From contig NZ_JAKVIR010000020.1 in assembly GCF_022601975.1 (NCBI RefSeq), positions 1 through 42,791 on the forward strand: a stretch of DNA of 42,791 nt, given 5' to 3'. The stretch is from Pontibacter sp. E15-1. GTDB taxonomy: Bacteria; Bacteroidota; Bacteroidia; Cytophagales; Hymenobacteraceae. Position 1 is the first letter of the stretch. Each line of letters begins with the position of its first letter. The translations under genes and the position numbers were made by a program. Below are positions 19,259 through 27,237 of the stretch, piece after piece. The notes beneath the pieces are model-generated. The model did not search any database. It saw only the letters and a program-made list of their open reading frames with translations, and was not told the DNA's origin.

Positions 19259-20197
19259 TTAAAAGTACTGTGGGGTCAGCATTTTGGAGTCTGTCTTCTT
19301 CTTGAAGAAGTAGTAGCCAACGGATACCTCGTGGGTGTTGTAGCCGCCCAGCCCGTTCAGCATCTTGTCGTAGGCATAGCCCAGGCGCAACGCTTTCGCT
19401 ACCTGAAGCTCCGCGATAAAGGCCACGGCGGTGCGCTTGTTGATGTCCTCTCCCTCCGCGGCATCGCCAAACAGCTGCATGCTGGTGCGGTAAGAGCTGC
19501 CCAGCCACAGGCGGTCGCTCAACAGCACAAAGGCGTTCAGGTCCACGTTGGCGGGGGCGTTGAAGTCTTCCTTCACCAGCACGCTCGGCTTAAACTTCAG
19601 GAAGGGGCTCACATCAAACACATAGCCCGTGGTAAAGTAGTAGTGGCGCTCCGGCTCTATCTGGTCCAGGTCGGAGTACTGCAGCAGGTCGGAGGCCGAG
19701 AGGCCGGCATAAAAGCGCGGCGTGTGCACATAGGCGCCCAGCTTGATGTCCGGCCGGATGTTGGTCTTCTTGCCCGTCGGGATCGAAGGGTCTCCCTCAA
19801 TGCCGAGCGCAGCCCCGTCCAGGGTATACTGCACGAGCCCCGGGGCAATGCCCAGGCTCATCACGGCCTTATCGCTCAGGGGCAGCTTTACGGCGGCGTT
19901 GGCATACACGCTGAAGGTGCTTTGCGCCCCGATCTCGTCGCGGGTCATGTTCAGGCCAAGCCCCAGGCGGTCGCTTGCCACCACACCGTCCACGGCCAGC
20001 GACTGCGTGTTTGGCGTGCCCTCTATCCCCGTCCACTGCGAGCGGTGAAAGGCATTGAGGTTCAGCACGTTTTTGCTGCCGGTATACGCCGGGTTGATGG
20101 ACATGCTGTTAAAGATGTACTGCGAGTACTGCGGGTTTTGCTGTGCGCTGGCGGCTGTCGTCAGCAGAAGCGCGAGCAATAAATAACATATTCTCAT
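19259..20197 (-). CDS. PorP/SprF family type IX secretion membrane protein
   Basis: The frame opens at 20281, but ATG 20197 is the credible start because it gives a clean signal peptide (RICYLLLALLLTTAASA) and the family N terminus QQNPQYSQYIFNSMSINPAY. The 312-residue mature barrel contains GSKNVLNLNAFHRSQWTGIEG and many alternating strands. It ends in a Phe after a short polar tail. As in the plus-strand locus, such proteins work with the T9SS to place a CHU_C-type cargo on the surface. The start lies 32 nt after the stop of the ice-binding-like adhesin gene and the stop lies 19 nt before the PorE-like gene, so the three genes form one operon and this protein is probably the outer-membrane partner of that adhesin. 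Confidence 0.92.
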   Translation of the reverse strand: MRICYLLLALLLTTAASAQQNPQYSQYIFNSMSINPAYTGSKNVLNLNAFHRSQWTGIEGTPNTQSLAVDGVVASDRLGLGLNMTRDEIGAQSTFSVYANAAVKLPLSDKAVMSLGIAPGLVQYTLDGAALGIEGDPSIPTGKKTNIRPDIKLGAYVHTPRFYAGLSASDLLQYSDLDQIEPERHYYFTTGYVFDVSPFLKFKPSVLVKEDFNAPANVDLNAFVLLSDRLWLGSSYRTSMQLFGDAAEGEDINKRTAVAFIAELQVAKALRLGYAYDKMLNGLGGYNTHEVSVGYYFFKKKTDSKMLTPQYF

Positions 20198-20229
20198 TTG
20201 TATTGAAATTTCAGGATTTACGACCAAGC

Positions 20230-23200
20230 TTATCGGAAAATGGTTACATAACCGGTGAACTCTTTCACTACGCCACTGCATACTGTTACCCTTACCTTGT
20301 AGAAGTAAGTACCTTGCTCCAGATTATTCCCTCTCCAGTCGTTCTGATAGTTTTTGGTTTTGTACACCTCAGAGCCCCAGCGGTTGAAGATCGTCACTTC
20401 GTTGTTGGTGTATTTGCCGAGGTTGGTGATCTCCCACACATCGTTTATACCGTCTCCGTTCGGGCTGAAGGCTTTCGGGAAGCCCAGCTCGCCGTCGGCA
20501 AGCGAGGCATCGATGGTAGCGCTGGCGGCAGGGCTGCCGCACGCGCCGTTGAGCGCCGCCACAGTTACCTGGCCGCTTGCCCCGGCTCTGTCGATTTTCA
20601 CTTTGATGGAGGTAGTGCCCTGCCCCGCCGTGATGCTGAAGCCCTCTGGCACAGTCCAGGTGTAGCCGGTGGCACCCTGTACCGCATCAATGCTATAGGT
20701 CAGTCCGTCGCACACGGTGCTGTTGTCGCGTATGGCGGTTGGTGCGGGCAGTGGTGTCGTGATGCTTACTTCCTTCGAGATGCGCGGTGCCGTGCCGCAC
20801 CCGTTCGTGGCAACTACACTGACGGTGCCCCCGTTTCCGGATGTGGTTTTCACGGTGATGATGCCGCTTCCGTTACCCGAAACAAGCGTCAGGCCGCCTG
20901 TCACGGTCCAGTTGTAGGTTACGCCGGGCGTGATGGTGGCCAGGGTATAGGTGATGCTCTGGTTGCCCAGGCAAAGGGCCGCTTCGCCCACGATCTGGTT
21001 GGTTTGCGTCGGTGCAAGCGTTGGAGATACGTTTAGGGTCGCCTCGGTGCCTGTGCCACAGCTGTTGTTCACGCCAACCTTTACCTGGCCGTTTCCTGTG
21101 CCTACCTCCACTACAATGCTGGTGGTGTTCTGTCCGCTCACAAGCTTCCAGGTGCCAGGCACAGCCCATACATAGCCGGAGGCGCCAGTTACGGCAGGTA
21201 TGGTATAGGTCAGTTGTGCCCCGATGCATCCCTGGGCGTTGCCGGTGATGGCGGGAGCCGCCAGTTTATCCTTCACGGTTACGGCCAGTGTGCTCGCAGT
21301 GCTGGTGCCGCAGGTGTTGCTTGCGGTTACCGACACGTTGCCTGAGACGGCCTTGTCTCCCGCCTTCAGGGTTATTTGTGTCGTGCCTTCTCCGCGCACA
21401 ATGCTCCATCCGCTCGGGATGGTCCAGGCATACCCAGAGGCTCCCGTTACGGCGTCTATACTATATGTCGCCTCGCTGCCAAGGCATACTGTCTGCTCGC
21501 CTGAGATGGCGGCGGGAGTTGCGGGTGCGGGGGTGGTGCTCACTGCGACAGTGGCTACAGCTGTAGTGAAGCAGCTGCTGTTTGCCACCAGCGTCAGGGT
21601 TCCGCCGGAGGCTCCGGCGCGCACTTTCACTGATGGCGTGTTGTTTCCGGCCGTGATGGCCAGGTCGCCGGTGGTTGCCCAGGTATAGGTCACGCCACTG
21701 CCGTACGCCGCCACGCTATACGTGGTACCGGTGCTGTTGGCGCACACGGCTGCTGGCCCGGTGATAGTCGGGTTGGCCAGCTTGTTCACGATGCCGACCG
21801 CTTTGGTAGTGGTATAGGTATTGCCGCAAACGTCTGTGGCCGTTGCCTTGATGGTGCCGCCTGTCGTGCCCGCTCTCACGGTTACCTGGTTTCCGTTCTG
21901 GGATACCACCGCTATGCCACCGGTCACCTCAAACGTATACGTCAGGCCGAGCGCCTCTGTAGCCGTGTACACTGCGTCGGCCACTCCTTCGCAGAGTGCG
22001 TTGGAGCCGCTCAGCGCAAAGGCTGGCACCTGGGCGCAGGTCACTTCTATCACTGCGGTTGCGGTATTGTTTGCTGTGTTCTGGTCCGGGAACGTGTTGC
22101 TGCTCTGCACCACCGCTGTGTTCGAGATGGTGCCTGCAGCCGTGATCCTTGCCCGTATGGTAATGGTCTGCTGTGCGCCTGCTGCCATGGTGCCCAGCGT
22201 GATGTTGCCAGTGGTGGCATCGTAGCCTGCCGTTGCCTCGATAAGCTCCAGCCCTGCTGGCAACAGATCCTTCACCTTCACTTCCTCCGCGGGGTATGGC
22301 CCGTCGTTGGTTACGGTGATGGTATAGGTTACCTCATTCCCTATTCTGAAGGGCGCGGTGGCGGCAACCTTGGTGATGCGCAGGTCTGCGTTCAACGGTG
22401 GCACTGTCACCACTACCTCGCTTTCGTTGTCGTCTATCTGCGGGTCCGGGTCGCGGGAGGAGGCGACTGCCACGTTACGGATCTCGCCCGCCGCCGTAAT
22501 ACGGAAGGTCAGCTTCAGCTGTGCCTCTTCGGCAAACTCAAGCATCGGGATGCGCCATTTTACTTTGTTGGCCGTGCCGAAATCGATAGTCCCTTTGTTC
22601 ATTTCTGCGGAGCCCGCCACATACAGCAGGCCAGCGGTGGGCAGCAGGTCTTCCACCAGCACATCAAAGGCAGCGCCCGGACCGTTGTTGCGCACAGCCA
22701 GGGTATAGGTTATTTCGTCGCCCACCAGGTAGGTCTTCTCCGGCACCGTTTTGGTAATGCTCACGTCCGTCCGGACAATGCCGGGCAGGTAGAGGTTGTT
22801 GCGCTCAAGGGTTACAGTGCCCCCAAGCGAGATCGCGCGACCGTTCACGCCCACGCCGTCCTCCAGGTAGATGTCGCCTTTTGCCAGGATGGTGCCCACG
22901 AAGTTGGTAATACCCCCGAGCCGCACGCGCCCGCTCACGATCCAGTAGATGTTCTTGCTCTGTGCGAAAATCAGGCGGATGGCCGCGTTGGGGGCCATCG
23001 AGATCAGGTCACCGTCTATTTCGAAGATATAAAGCCCGTTCTGGTCCCCTTCCGCGTTTAGCGTCAGCACACTCTCGAAGCTTGCCTCTCCCGTTACTTT
23101 ATAGTGGCCTGGCCGGATGCCCGTCTCGCCACTCTTCAGCGTGTTCGGCAGTACCGTCCCCGGCTTGCCGTCGAACCTGTTGTAGGCGCCAAGGGCATCG

Positions 23201-23457
23201 TTCAGGGCACCGGTAGCGGCAGTGCCGGTTTGGATGCTGCCCTCCTGTATGCTCAGCAGGTTTGCACCCTCTATGTTACTGGCTTGCTCAATGCCTACGC
23301 TTCCGGTTACCCCAGAAACGGTCTTGACCACAATCTTGGAAGAGGCCATCACAGCGAAATTGGTCGCCTGCCCCATTATCTCCTGTTCTGTTTGGGCAGT
23401 GCTAAGGGTGGTGATGCCCACTGTGAGCAGAAAAATCAGCAGTAGATGTCGAATCAT
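20230..23457 (-). CDS. T9SS surface adhesin: ice-binding-like (DUF3494), DUF11, PKD-like domains and CHU_C sorting domain
   Basis: This 1075-residue protein starts with a signal peptide ending near LSTAQ. Residues about 30-225 match the ice-binding/DUF3494 family: ATNFAVMASSKI, GHYKVTGEASFESVLTLNAEG, GLYIFEIDGDLI, NIYWIVSGRVRLGGITNFVG and VNGRAISLGGTVTLERNN. Two DUF11 domains follow (VGDEITYTLAVRNNGPGAAF and IGNEVTYTITVTNDGPYPAE), then six PKD-like units of about 80 residues, each with a conserved VC or LC near the start and a CG near the end (for example AISGEQTVCLGSEATYSI). The C terminus is a type B T9SS sorting domain: FSPNGDGINDVWEI, IFNRWGSEVY and LEQGTYFYKV. It is the first gene of a three-gene operon. 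The DUF3494 fold can bind ice, but it also occurs in adhesins with other targets, so ligand binding is inference. Confidence 0.94.
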   Translation of the reverse strand: MIRHLLLIFLLTVGITTLSTAQTEQEIMGQATNFAVMASSKIVVKTVSGVTGSVGIEQASNIEGANLLSIQEGSIQTGTAATGALNDALGAYNRFDGKPGTVLPNTLKSGETGIRPGHYKVTGEASFESVLTLNAEGDQNGLYIFEIDGDLISMAPNAAIRLIFAQSKNIYWIVSGRVRLGGITNFVGTILAKGDIYLEDGVGVNGRAISLGGTVTLERNNLYLPGIVRTDVSITKTVPEKTYLVGDEITYTLAVRNNGPGAAFDVLVEDLLPTAGLLYVAGSAEMNKGTIDFGTANKVKWRIPMLEFAEEAQLKLTFRITAAGEIRNVAVASSRDPDPQIDDNESEVVVTVPPLNADLRITKVAATAPFRIGNEVTYTITVTNDGPYPAEEVKVKDLLPAGLELIEATAGYDATTGNITLGTMAAGAQQTITIRARITAAGTISNTAVVQSSNTFPDQNTANNTATAVIEVTCAQVPAFALSGSNALCEGVADAVYTATEALGLTYTFEVTGGIAVVSQNGNQVTVRAGTTGGTIKATATDVCGNTYTTTKAVGIVNKLANPTITGPAAVCANSTGTTYSVAAYGSGVTYTWATTGDLAITAGNNTPSVKVRAGASGGTLTLVANSSCFTTAVATVAVSTTPAPATPAAISGEQTVCLGSEATYSIDAVTGASGYAWTIPSGWSIVRGEGTTQITLKAGDKAVSGNVSVTASNTCGTSTASTLAVTVKDKLAAPAITGNAQGCIGAQLTYTIPAVTGASGYVWAVPGTWKLVSGQNTTSIVVEVGTGNGQVKVGVNNSCGTGTEATLNVSPTLAPTQTNQIVGEAALCLGNQSITYTLATITPGVTYNWTVTGGLTLVSGNGSGIITVKTTSGNGGTVSVVATNGCGTAPRISKEVSITTPLPAPTAIRDNSTVCDGLTYSIDAVQGATGYTWTVPEGFSITAGQGTTSIKVKIDRAGASGQVTVAALNGACGSPAASATIDASLADGELGFPKAFSPNGDGINDVWEITNLGKYTNNEVTIFNRWGSEVYKTKNYQNDWRGNNLEQGTYFYKVRVTVCSGVVKEFTGYVTIFR

Positions 23458-23812
23458 AAAACAAGGGAAAAGGGTATTAATTTATTATTATATTAATAGA
23501 TATAGTTTTATATATATAATGTTTTACTAGAAACTCCGAAAATGGTTTCCAATGGCTGCAGGATTATCAAAAAATAGCACTGTATTTTTTATGATTTGAC
23601 TTAAAATAATAACCGGGATGCTCTTGCGCCAAAGGTAAGGTTTTGCTTGTGTATTAACACATTAGAATAAAATAAAAAAACTATACTCTTTTAAAACGCT
23701 TAAGCCCTGGTAATAAAGCCATATTAAATTGCACCATCTCTAAACCTCCCGCAATATATTAATTTTTACCTATATTTTAGAATATTAATTATTGCCCCGG
23801 ATTCTTTTGCAC
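23458..23812. other. AT-rich leader and promoter gap of the ice-binding-like operon
   Basis: About 355 bp without a gene, strongly AT-rich compared with the flanks. On the minus strand TACCTTTG (plus coordinates 23630-23637) is a perfect TAnnTTTG -7 box. The -33 position about 19 nt further holds GTGTTAAT rather than TTTG, within a partial dyad TGTGT-ATTA-ACACA at 23648-23661. If used, the mRNA leader would be about 165 nt and AU-rich. Nothing else is recognisable here. Confidence 0.45.
23630..23637 (-). promoter_or_regulatory. candidate -7 element for the adhesin operon
   Basis: The minus strand reads TACCTTTG, a full match to the Bacteroidota TAnnTTTG box and identical to the one ahead of the MarR gene. 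The -33 element is poor, so regulation by an activator is possible. Confidence 0.5.
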
Positions 23813-23849
23813 AAAAAAACCCCTGAAGCAGTGGATGCATCAGGGGTTT
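23813..23849 (-). terminator. rho-independent terminator of lipA
   Basis: Read on the minus strand, a 10-bp stem AAACCCCTGA/TCAGGGGTTT (23840-23849 with 23817-23826) with a 13-nt loop is followed by a U run encoded by 23813-23819. It lies about 60 nt after the lipA stop. Confidence 0.88.
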
Positions 23850-23908
23850 GGAAGAATATAGTAGAAATTGCCTCTTACAGCGAAAAAACAGGATTCTTAG
23901 CTTGTCTG

Positions 23909-24820
23909 CTATACATGCACGTGCCGTTCGGCGTGATAGGAAGAGCGCACGAGCGGCCCGGACTCCACGTATTTGAGCCCGCGCTTCAGGCCTTCTTCAC
24001 CATAATGGGCAAACAGGTCGGGGTGTATGAACTCCGCGACCTGCAGGTGCATTTTGGTGGGTTGCAGGTACTGGCCAAGCGTCAGGATGTCGCAGCCGTT
24101 TGCCGCCAGGTCATCCATCGCCTGGTATACCTGTTCGCGCGTTTCGCCCACGCCCAGCATGATGCCGGTTTTGGTGCGCTGCCCATACTCCTTGGTGCGC
24201 CTGATCTGCTCCAGGCTGCGGTCGTACTTGGCCTGCGGGCGCACCTGGCGGTAGAGTTCGCGCACGGTCTCCATGTTGTGCGACACCACTTCCTGTCCCG
24301 GCGAGATCATCGTGGTCAGGGCGTCCCAGTTCGCTTTCACGTCCGGGATCAGGGTCTCGATGGTGGTGGTGGGCGACATCAGCTTGACTTGCCTCACCGT
24401 GTCGTGCCAGATGGCAGCCCCACGGTCTTTCAGCTCGTCGCGGTTCACGGAGGTGATCACGGCATGCTTCACGCCCATCAGCTGGATGGCCTCGGCCACG
24501 CGGCGGGGCTCATCCTCGTCGTACTCGTTGGGGCGGCCGGTAGCCACGGCGCAGAAAGAGCAGCTGCGGGTACACACGTTGCCCAAGATCATGAAAGTGG
24601 CCGTGCCTGCGCCCCAGCACTCGCCCATGTTCGGGCAGTTGCCGCTCTCGCAGATGGTGTGCAGCTTATATTCGTCTACGATGCTTCTTACTTTGGCGTA
24701 CTCCTTCCCAACCGGCAGCTTTACGCGCAGCCAGTTTGGCTTGCGGGGTTGGCCTAGCGCGTTGAGCCCCTCGGGCATGGCATTCGGCTGTATTACCGGA
24801 AGTGTCATTAATTCATCCAT
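23909..24820 (-). CDS. lipA: lipoyl synthase (radical SAM)
   Basis: This 303-residue protein inserts two sulfurs into protein-bound octanoyl chains to make lipoate for the glycine cleavage H protein and 2-oxoacid dehydrogenase E2 subunits. The auxiliary cluster motif [12 protein letters not shown] gives Cys57, Cys62 and Cys68. The radical SAM motif CTRSCSFC gives Cys83, Cys87 and Cys90. The C-terminal RSSYHA contains the serine that ligates the auxiliary cluster in this family. The N-terminal [12 protein letters not shown] is also typical. ATG 24820 is the outermost start, but a TAnnTTTG box ends only 4 nt before it, so the ATG at 24808 (Met5) may be the true start. It is transcribed alone, with its own terminator. 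The window also carries gcvP and a 2-oxoacid dehydrogenase E1, both lipoate users. Confidence 0.97.
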   Translation of the reverse strand: MDELMTLPVIQPNAMPEGLNALGQPRKPNWLRVKLPVGKEYAKVRSIVDEYKLHTICESGNCPNMGECWGAGTATFMILGNVCTRSCSFCAVATGRPNEYDEDEPRRVAEAIQLMGVKHAVITSVNRDELKDRGAAIWHDTVRQVKLMSPTTTIETLIPDVKANWDALTTMISPGQEVVSHNMETVRELYRQVRPQAKYDRSLEQIRRTKEYGQRTKTGIMLGVGETREQVYQAMDDLAANGCDILTLGQYLQPTKMHLQVAEFIHPDLFAHYGEEGLKRGLKYVESGPLVRSSYHAERHVHV

Positions 24821-24824
24821 GGTG

Positions 24825-24832
24825 CAAAGATA
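24825..24832 (-). promoter_or_regulatory. candidate -7 element for lipA
   Basis: The minus strand reads TATCTTTG, a full match to TAnnTTTG. It ends 4 nt before ATG 24820 and 16 nt before ATG 24808. The MarR promoter in this window has the same 16-nt distance to its start, which favours 24808 or else a leaderless mRNA. No TTTG is seen at the -33 position. Confidence 0.5.
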
Positions 24833-24931
24833 GGAAGTTATGCATTAAGAGGTTAACGCCCGGCCAAAAATGTGGCCCCGGCGGGTATAGCTTCTTAACA
24901 AAACACCGGAACGCTTTGTTCGGGGCGGGGA

Positions 24932-25663
24932 TTATTTGCGGGAGCCGTAGTAAAGGTTCAGGTACACGGAGGTGAACGTCTGGCTGTTGTCGGCGTTGGG
25001 GATGATGACGGGCTTGCTGGCAAAGGCCTCCACCATAAAGCCGACCTCTATACCCGCGATGCTCTCGCGGTAACGCCCGTACTCGAAGCTAAGGCCAGCC
25101 TTGAAGTGGATTCCGGGCTTTACTTTCATCTCGCCGAGGCCCCTGAACACGTTGTCGCTGCCCAGTATGTAGTCGCGGTCCAAATGCCTGCCGGGGTCAT
25201 ACTGCTCTGTGCGGATGTTGGTGCCCTGCCCGCCGTAGTTATAGTCGATGTAATACGGCACAAGCAGCCCCAGGGAAGGGCCGATGGCCGCCAGGCCGTT
25301 TACCTGAACCCCGGATTCCGGCGCCTTCTTGAACAGCACAACCTCCCGGCCATAGTGCGGGCGCACTACAAACAGGTAGTTCTGCTTGCCATACACAAAG
25401 GACTCCCCAGAGATAGGGCTGAAGTCCCGTATTTCCTTGGGATGCTTCACTTCCACGATCTCCAGGCCCCCGAACTGGTACATATGCTCATCTATGAAAA
25501 AGGAAGAGCGGATGAACGCGCCGCCAATCAGGCCGCCGTTGGAGTTGAAGTTCACGCCATAGCTCAGCTCGTTCTGGAAGCTCTCGTCTTCGTCGGACTG
25601 AGCAACAGCCGGGGCAACCGACATGAGCACGAAAGCAAGTAAGAGAAGAAGGGGTCTGGCCAA
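24932..25663 (-). CDS. predicted outer-membrane beta-barrel protein, function unknown
   Basis: The 243-residue frame has a hydrophobic signal (PLLLLLAFVLMSVAPAVAQ) followed by alternating beta strands, with many Gly, Tyr and Phe, and it closes with VYLNLYYGSRK, as barrel proteins often do. Blocks such as LSYGVNFNSNGGLIGGAFIR, RPHYGREVVLFKK and VKPGIHFKAGLSFEYG look like a family I have seen in Cytophagales without a named function. The outermost start is TTG at 25663; no ATG or GTG lies upstream before a stop, and the next ATG (Met14) would cut the signal peptide. A TTG start is therefore likely. It is divergent from the OsmC-family gene with only 70 bp between them. No partner gene suggests a role. 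Confidence 0.75.
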   Translation of the reverse strand: MARPLLLLLAFVLMSVAPAVAQSDEDESFQNELSYGVNFNSNGGLIGGAFIRSSFFIDEHMYQFGGLEIVEVKHPKEIRDFSPISGESFVYGKQNYLFVVRPHYGREVVLFKKAPESGVQVNGLAAIGPSLGLLVPYYIDYNYGGQGTNIRTEQYDPGRHLDRDYILGSDNVFRGLGEMKVKPGIHFKAGLSFEYGRYRESIAGIEVGFMVEAFASKPVIIPNADNSQTFTSVYLNLYYGSRK

Positions 25664-25733
25664 GAAGGTGTTATGTTTTAGATTGTATAAAACTACGTAA
25701 CTTTACGCTAAATTCAAAAACAGAGTTGATACT

Positions 25734-26141
25734 ATGGCTACTATAAAAAGCTCGTACAGCGGCGGCTTACGCACTTCTGCTCAGCACCTTGCCTCCGGCA
25801 ACACAATCATCACGGATGCGCCCCTCGATAACAACGGCAAGGGAGAGGCTTTCTCGCCCACCGATCTGGTGAGCGCCGCCCTGGGCTCCTGCATGATGAC
25901 CATCATGGGCATTGTGGCCAACCGCGCCGACATCAACATCGACGGAATGGACCTGGAGGTGACCAAGATCATGTCGGCGGACCCACGGCGCATCGCGGAA
26001 GTGGTGCTGACCTTCACGATGCCTGCCGGCGTTTCGTACTCCGAGAAGGAGAAGGCCATGCTGGAGAACGCCGCCCGCACCTGCCCGGTGGCCCTGAGCC
26101 TGCACCCCGAGGTAAAGCAGACGATCAGCTTCAGGTACTAA
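25734..26141 (+). CDS. OsmC/Ohr family peroxide-reductase-like protein
   Basis: The 135-residue protein has the OsmC fold signature. Cys53 lies in SAALGSCMMTIMG and Cys117 in ARTCPVALSLHPEV, the redox pair of the family, which reduces organic hydroperoxides in the cytosol using thiol reductants. FSPTDLVSAALG and VVLTFTMP are typical family blocks. It belongs to the shorter YhfA-like side of the family rather than classical Ohr, so the natural substrate is uncertain. It is a single gene, divergent from the outer-membrane protein gene and convergent with the ytxJ gene, and it shares a two-way terminator with the latter. Its promoter probably lies in the 70-bp divergent gap, where TAACTTTA is a weak match to the -7 box. 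Confidence 0.93.
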   Translation: MATIKSSYSGGLRTSAQHLASGNTIITDAPLDNNGKGEAFSPTDLVSAALGSCMMTIMGIVANRADINIDGMDLEVTKIMSADPRRIAEVVLTFTMPAGVSYSEKEKAMLENAARTCPVALSLHPEVKQTISFRY

Positions 26142-26145
26142 CACA

Positions 26146-26188
26146 AAAAGCGGCCTACTCCTTCCTGCTGAAAGGGTAGGCCGCTTTT
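26146..26188. terminator. bidirectional terminator between OsmC and ytxJ genes
   Basis: A 13-bp perfect stem AAAAGCGGCCTAC/GTAGGCCGCTTTT (26146-26158 with 26176-26188) has A runs on one side and T runs on the other, so it can stop transcripts arriving from both convergent genes. Confidence 0.88.
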
Positions 26189-26198
26189 CTTTATTTGC

Positions 26199-26540
26199 TT
26201 AAGCCGTTACTTTTTTCTTCAGGGCGTCTACGCCAATGCTCATGTGCGAGGCGTCGTAGGTGCAAACGCCGTCCTGCAGCAGCAATAGCTGCGGAGACTG
26301 GTGCTGCACGTGCAGCACCTCGGCCACTTCCTGCGAAACCGGGCGGTAGCGCAGCAAATCCAGGTAGTAGGCTTTCACGTGGTCCAGGCCTGCGCCGTTC
26401 CACTGCCGCTCCACACGGCTTTTGGCGGTGGAACTGATGGAGCACGATGTGCTGTGCTTGAATATCACCACCGGTGTTTCCTTTGATTCTGCAATTATCT
26501 CATCCAACTGCTCTGTACTGGTAAGCGGGTGCCAATTCAT
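26199..26540 (-). CDS. ytxJ: bacillithiol system redox-active protein YtxJ
   Basis: The 113-residue thioredoxin-like protein begins MNWHPL and has the YtxJ block VVIFKHSTSCSISSTA, with Cys33 as the single active-site cysteine. The family consensus here is FKHSTTCPIS, so one Pro is replaced by Ser. LLLLQDGVCTYDASHMSIG near the C terminus is also typical. YtxJ is a predicted monothiol bacilliredoxin that removes bacillithiol from oxidised proteins, and it occurs in Bacteroidota that make bacillithiol. A TTG at 26570 would add ten residues and overlap the upstream gene's stop by a TTGA junction; I chose ATG 26540 because family members start there. It is likely co-transcribed with the two small genes upstream and ends at the shared terminator. 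Confidence 0.9.
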   Translation of the reverse strand: MNWHPLTSTEQLDEIIAESKETPVVIFKHSTSCSISSTAKSRVERQWNGAGLDHVKAYYLDLLRYRPVSQEVAEVLHVQHQSPQLLLLQDGVCTYDASHMSIGVDALKKKVTA

Positions 26541-26566
26541 ATGGTTCTTTCTTAGTAATGCTTGGT

Positions 26567-26917
26567 TCAATTGATCTTTTTAGATTGCCGGAGCTTCCGC
26601 TTCTTGAAAAACAGGATTTTCCGCGCGGGCTTGCCGTTCTCGTCAAACTGATAGGTCGCCCGCCTGTCCTGCTTCCTGCGCTTGCGGGCCGCTGCGCCCT
26701 TCTTAAAGGTATAGGCGCTTGTATTGAGGTGCGTTTCTTTGTAGGTATACTCCACCTGCTCGGCCTCTTTCAACGACTTGCGCATCTTCTGCTCGTGCTT
26801 TTCGCGGGCATCGAAGCTGATCTGCCCATACCCGGGCAAGGCCGCGAGCAGCAGTAGCGCCAGGCTCAACAGGGGTTTAACCCCCTTCCCTATCATTTTG
26901 TTTTCTCCTACTTTCAT
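26567..26917 (-). CDS. small secreted basic protein, function unknown
   Basis: The 116-residue product has a signal peptide (hydrophobic core LLSLALLLLAALPG, cleavage near GYGQ) and a strongly basic, mostly helical mature part with many Lys and Arg (KKGAAARKRRKQDRR, FFKKRKLRQSKK). I do not recognise a family. ATG 26917 is the outer start; ATG 26896 (Met8) is preceded by an AGGAG and is an alternative. The stop lies at the start of ytxJ, so the two are probably on one transcript. The mature protein would be periplasmic or surface located; its charge suggests contact with nucleic acid, LPS or polyanionic glycans, but that is only inference. Confidence 0.7.
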   Translation of the reverse strand: MKVGENKMIGKGVKPLLSLALLLLAALPGYGQISFDAREKHEQKMRKSLKEAEQVEYTYKETHLNTSAYTFKKGAAARKRRKQDRRATYQFDENGKPARKILFFKKRKLRQSKKIN

Positions 26918-26963
26918 GGCCGTAAGAGCTTATACTGATTTCTACAAAAGTGGTTTGTGCCAT

Positions 26964-27176
26964 TTACCATATACGCCACCCTCCTTTTTTCACCTTCCCG
27001 TTCTTATCGGTGGGCACTTTCACGGCTTCAAATCCTTGCCCGGCCTGCGTGGTCATTTTTACGCGGTTGCGCTTTCCGGTTGGCTTGGGGCAGGGAATGC
27101 CTTTGCGCTGGCAGCCGCTCCCCAACACCAGTGTCAGGCAGAAGGCAGCTAGCAGGAATGATCGAAGAGTCCGCAT
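26964..27176 (-). CDS. small predicted lipoprotein, function unknown
   Basis: The 70-residue protein has a signal sequence (SFLLAAFCLTLVLG) ending in the lipobox-like LGSGC, followed by a short basic tail with a second Cys and the closing block KNGKVKKGGWRIW. No family is recognised. The lipobox has Gly rather than Leu at -3, which Bacteroidota tolerate. It lies 46 bp upstream of the small basic secreted protein gene on the same strand, and the two may be co-transcribed with ytxJ. It is small enough to be missed by gene finders, but the signal peptide and end motif argue for a real gene. Confidence 0.65.
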   Translation of the reverse strand: MRTLRSFLLAAFCLTLVLGSGCQRKGIPCPKPTGKRNRVKMTTQAGQGFEAVKVPTDKNGKVKKGGWRIW

Positions 27177-27237
27177 TTTGAGGTGCTTTTGAAGGTTTTT
27201 TTATATACCCCTGCAGGAGGGTATGAACAAATATAGT

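Noticed and set aside
27203..27226. Hairpin ATACCC/GGGTAT near the end of the E1 gene as its terminator
   Set aside because: On the minus strand it is followed by an A run instead of a U run, so it does not fit a terminator for that gene.
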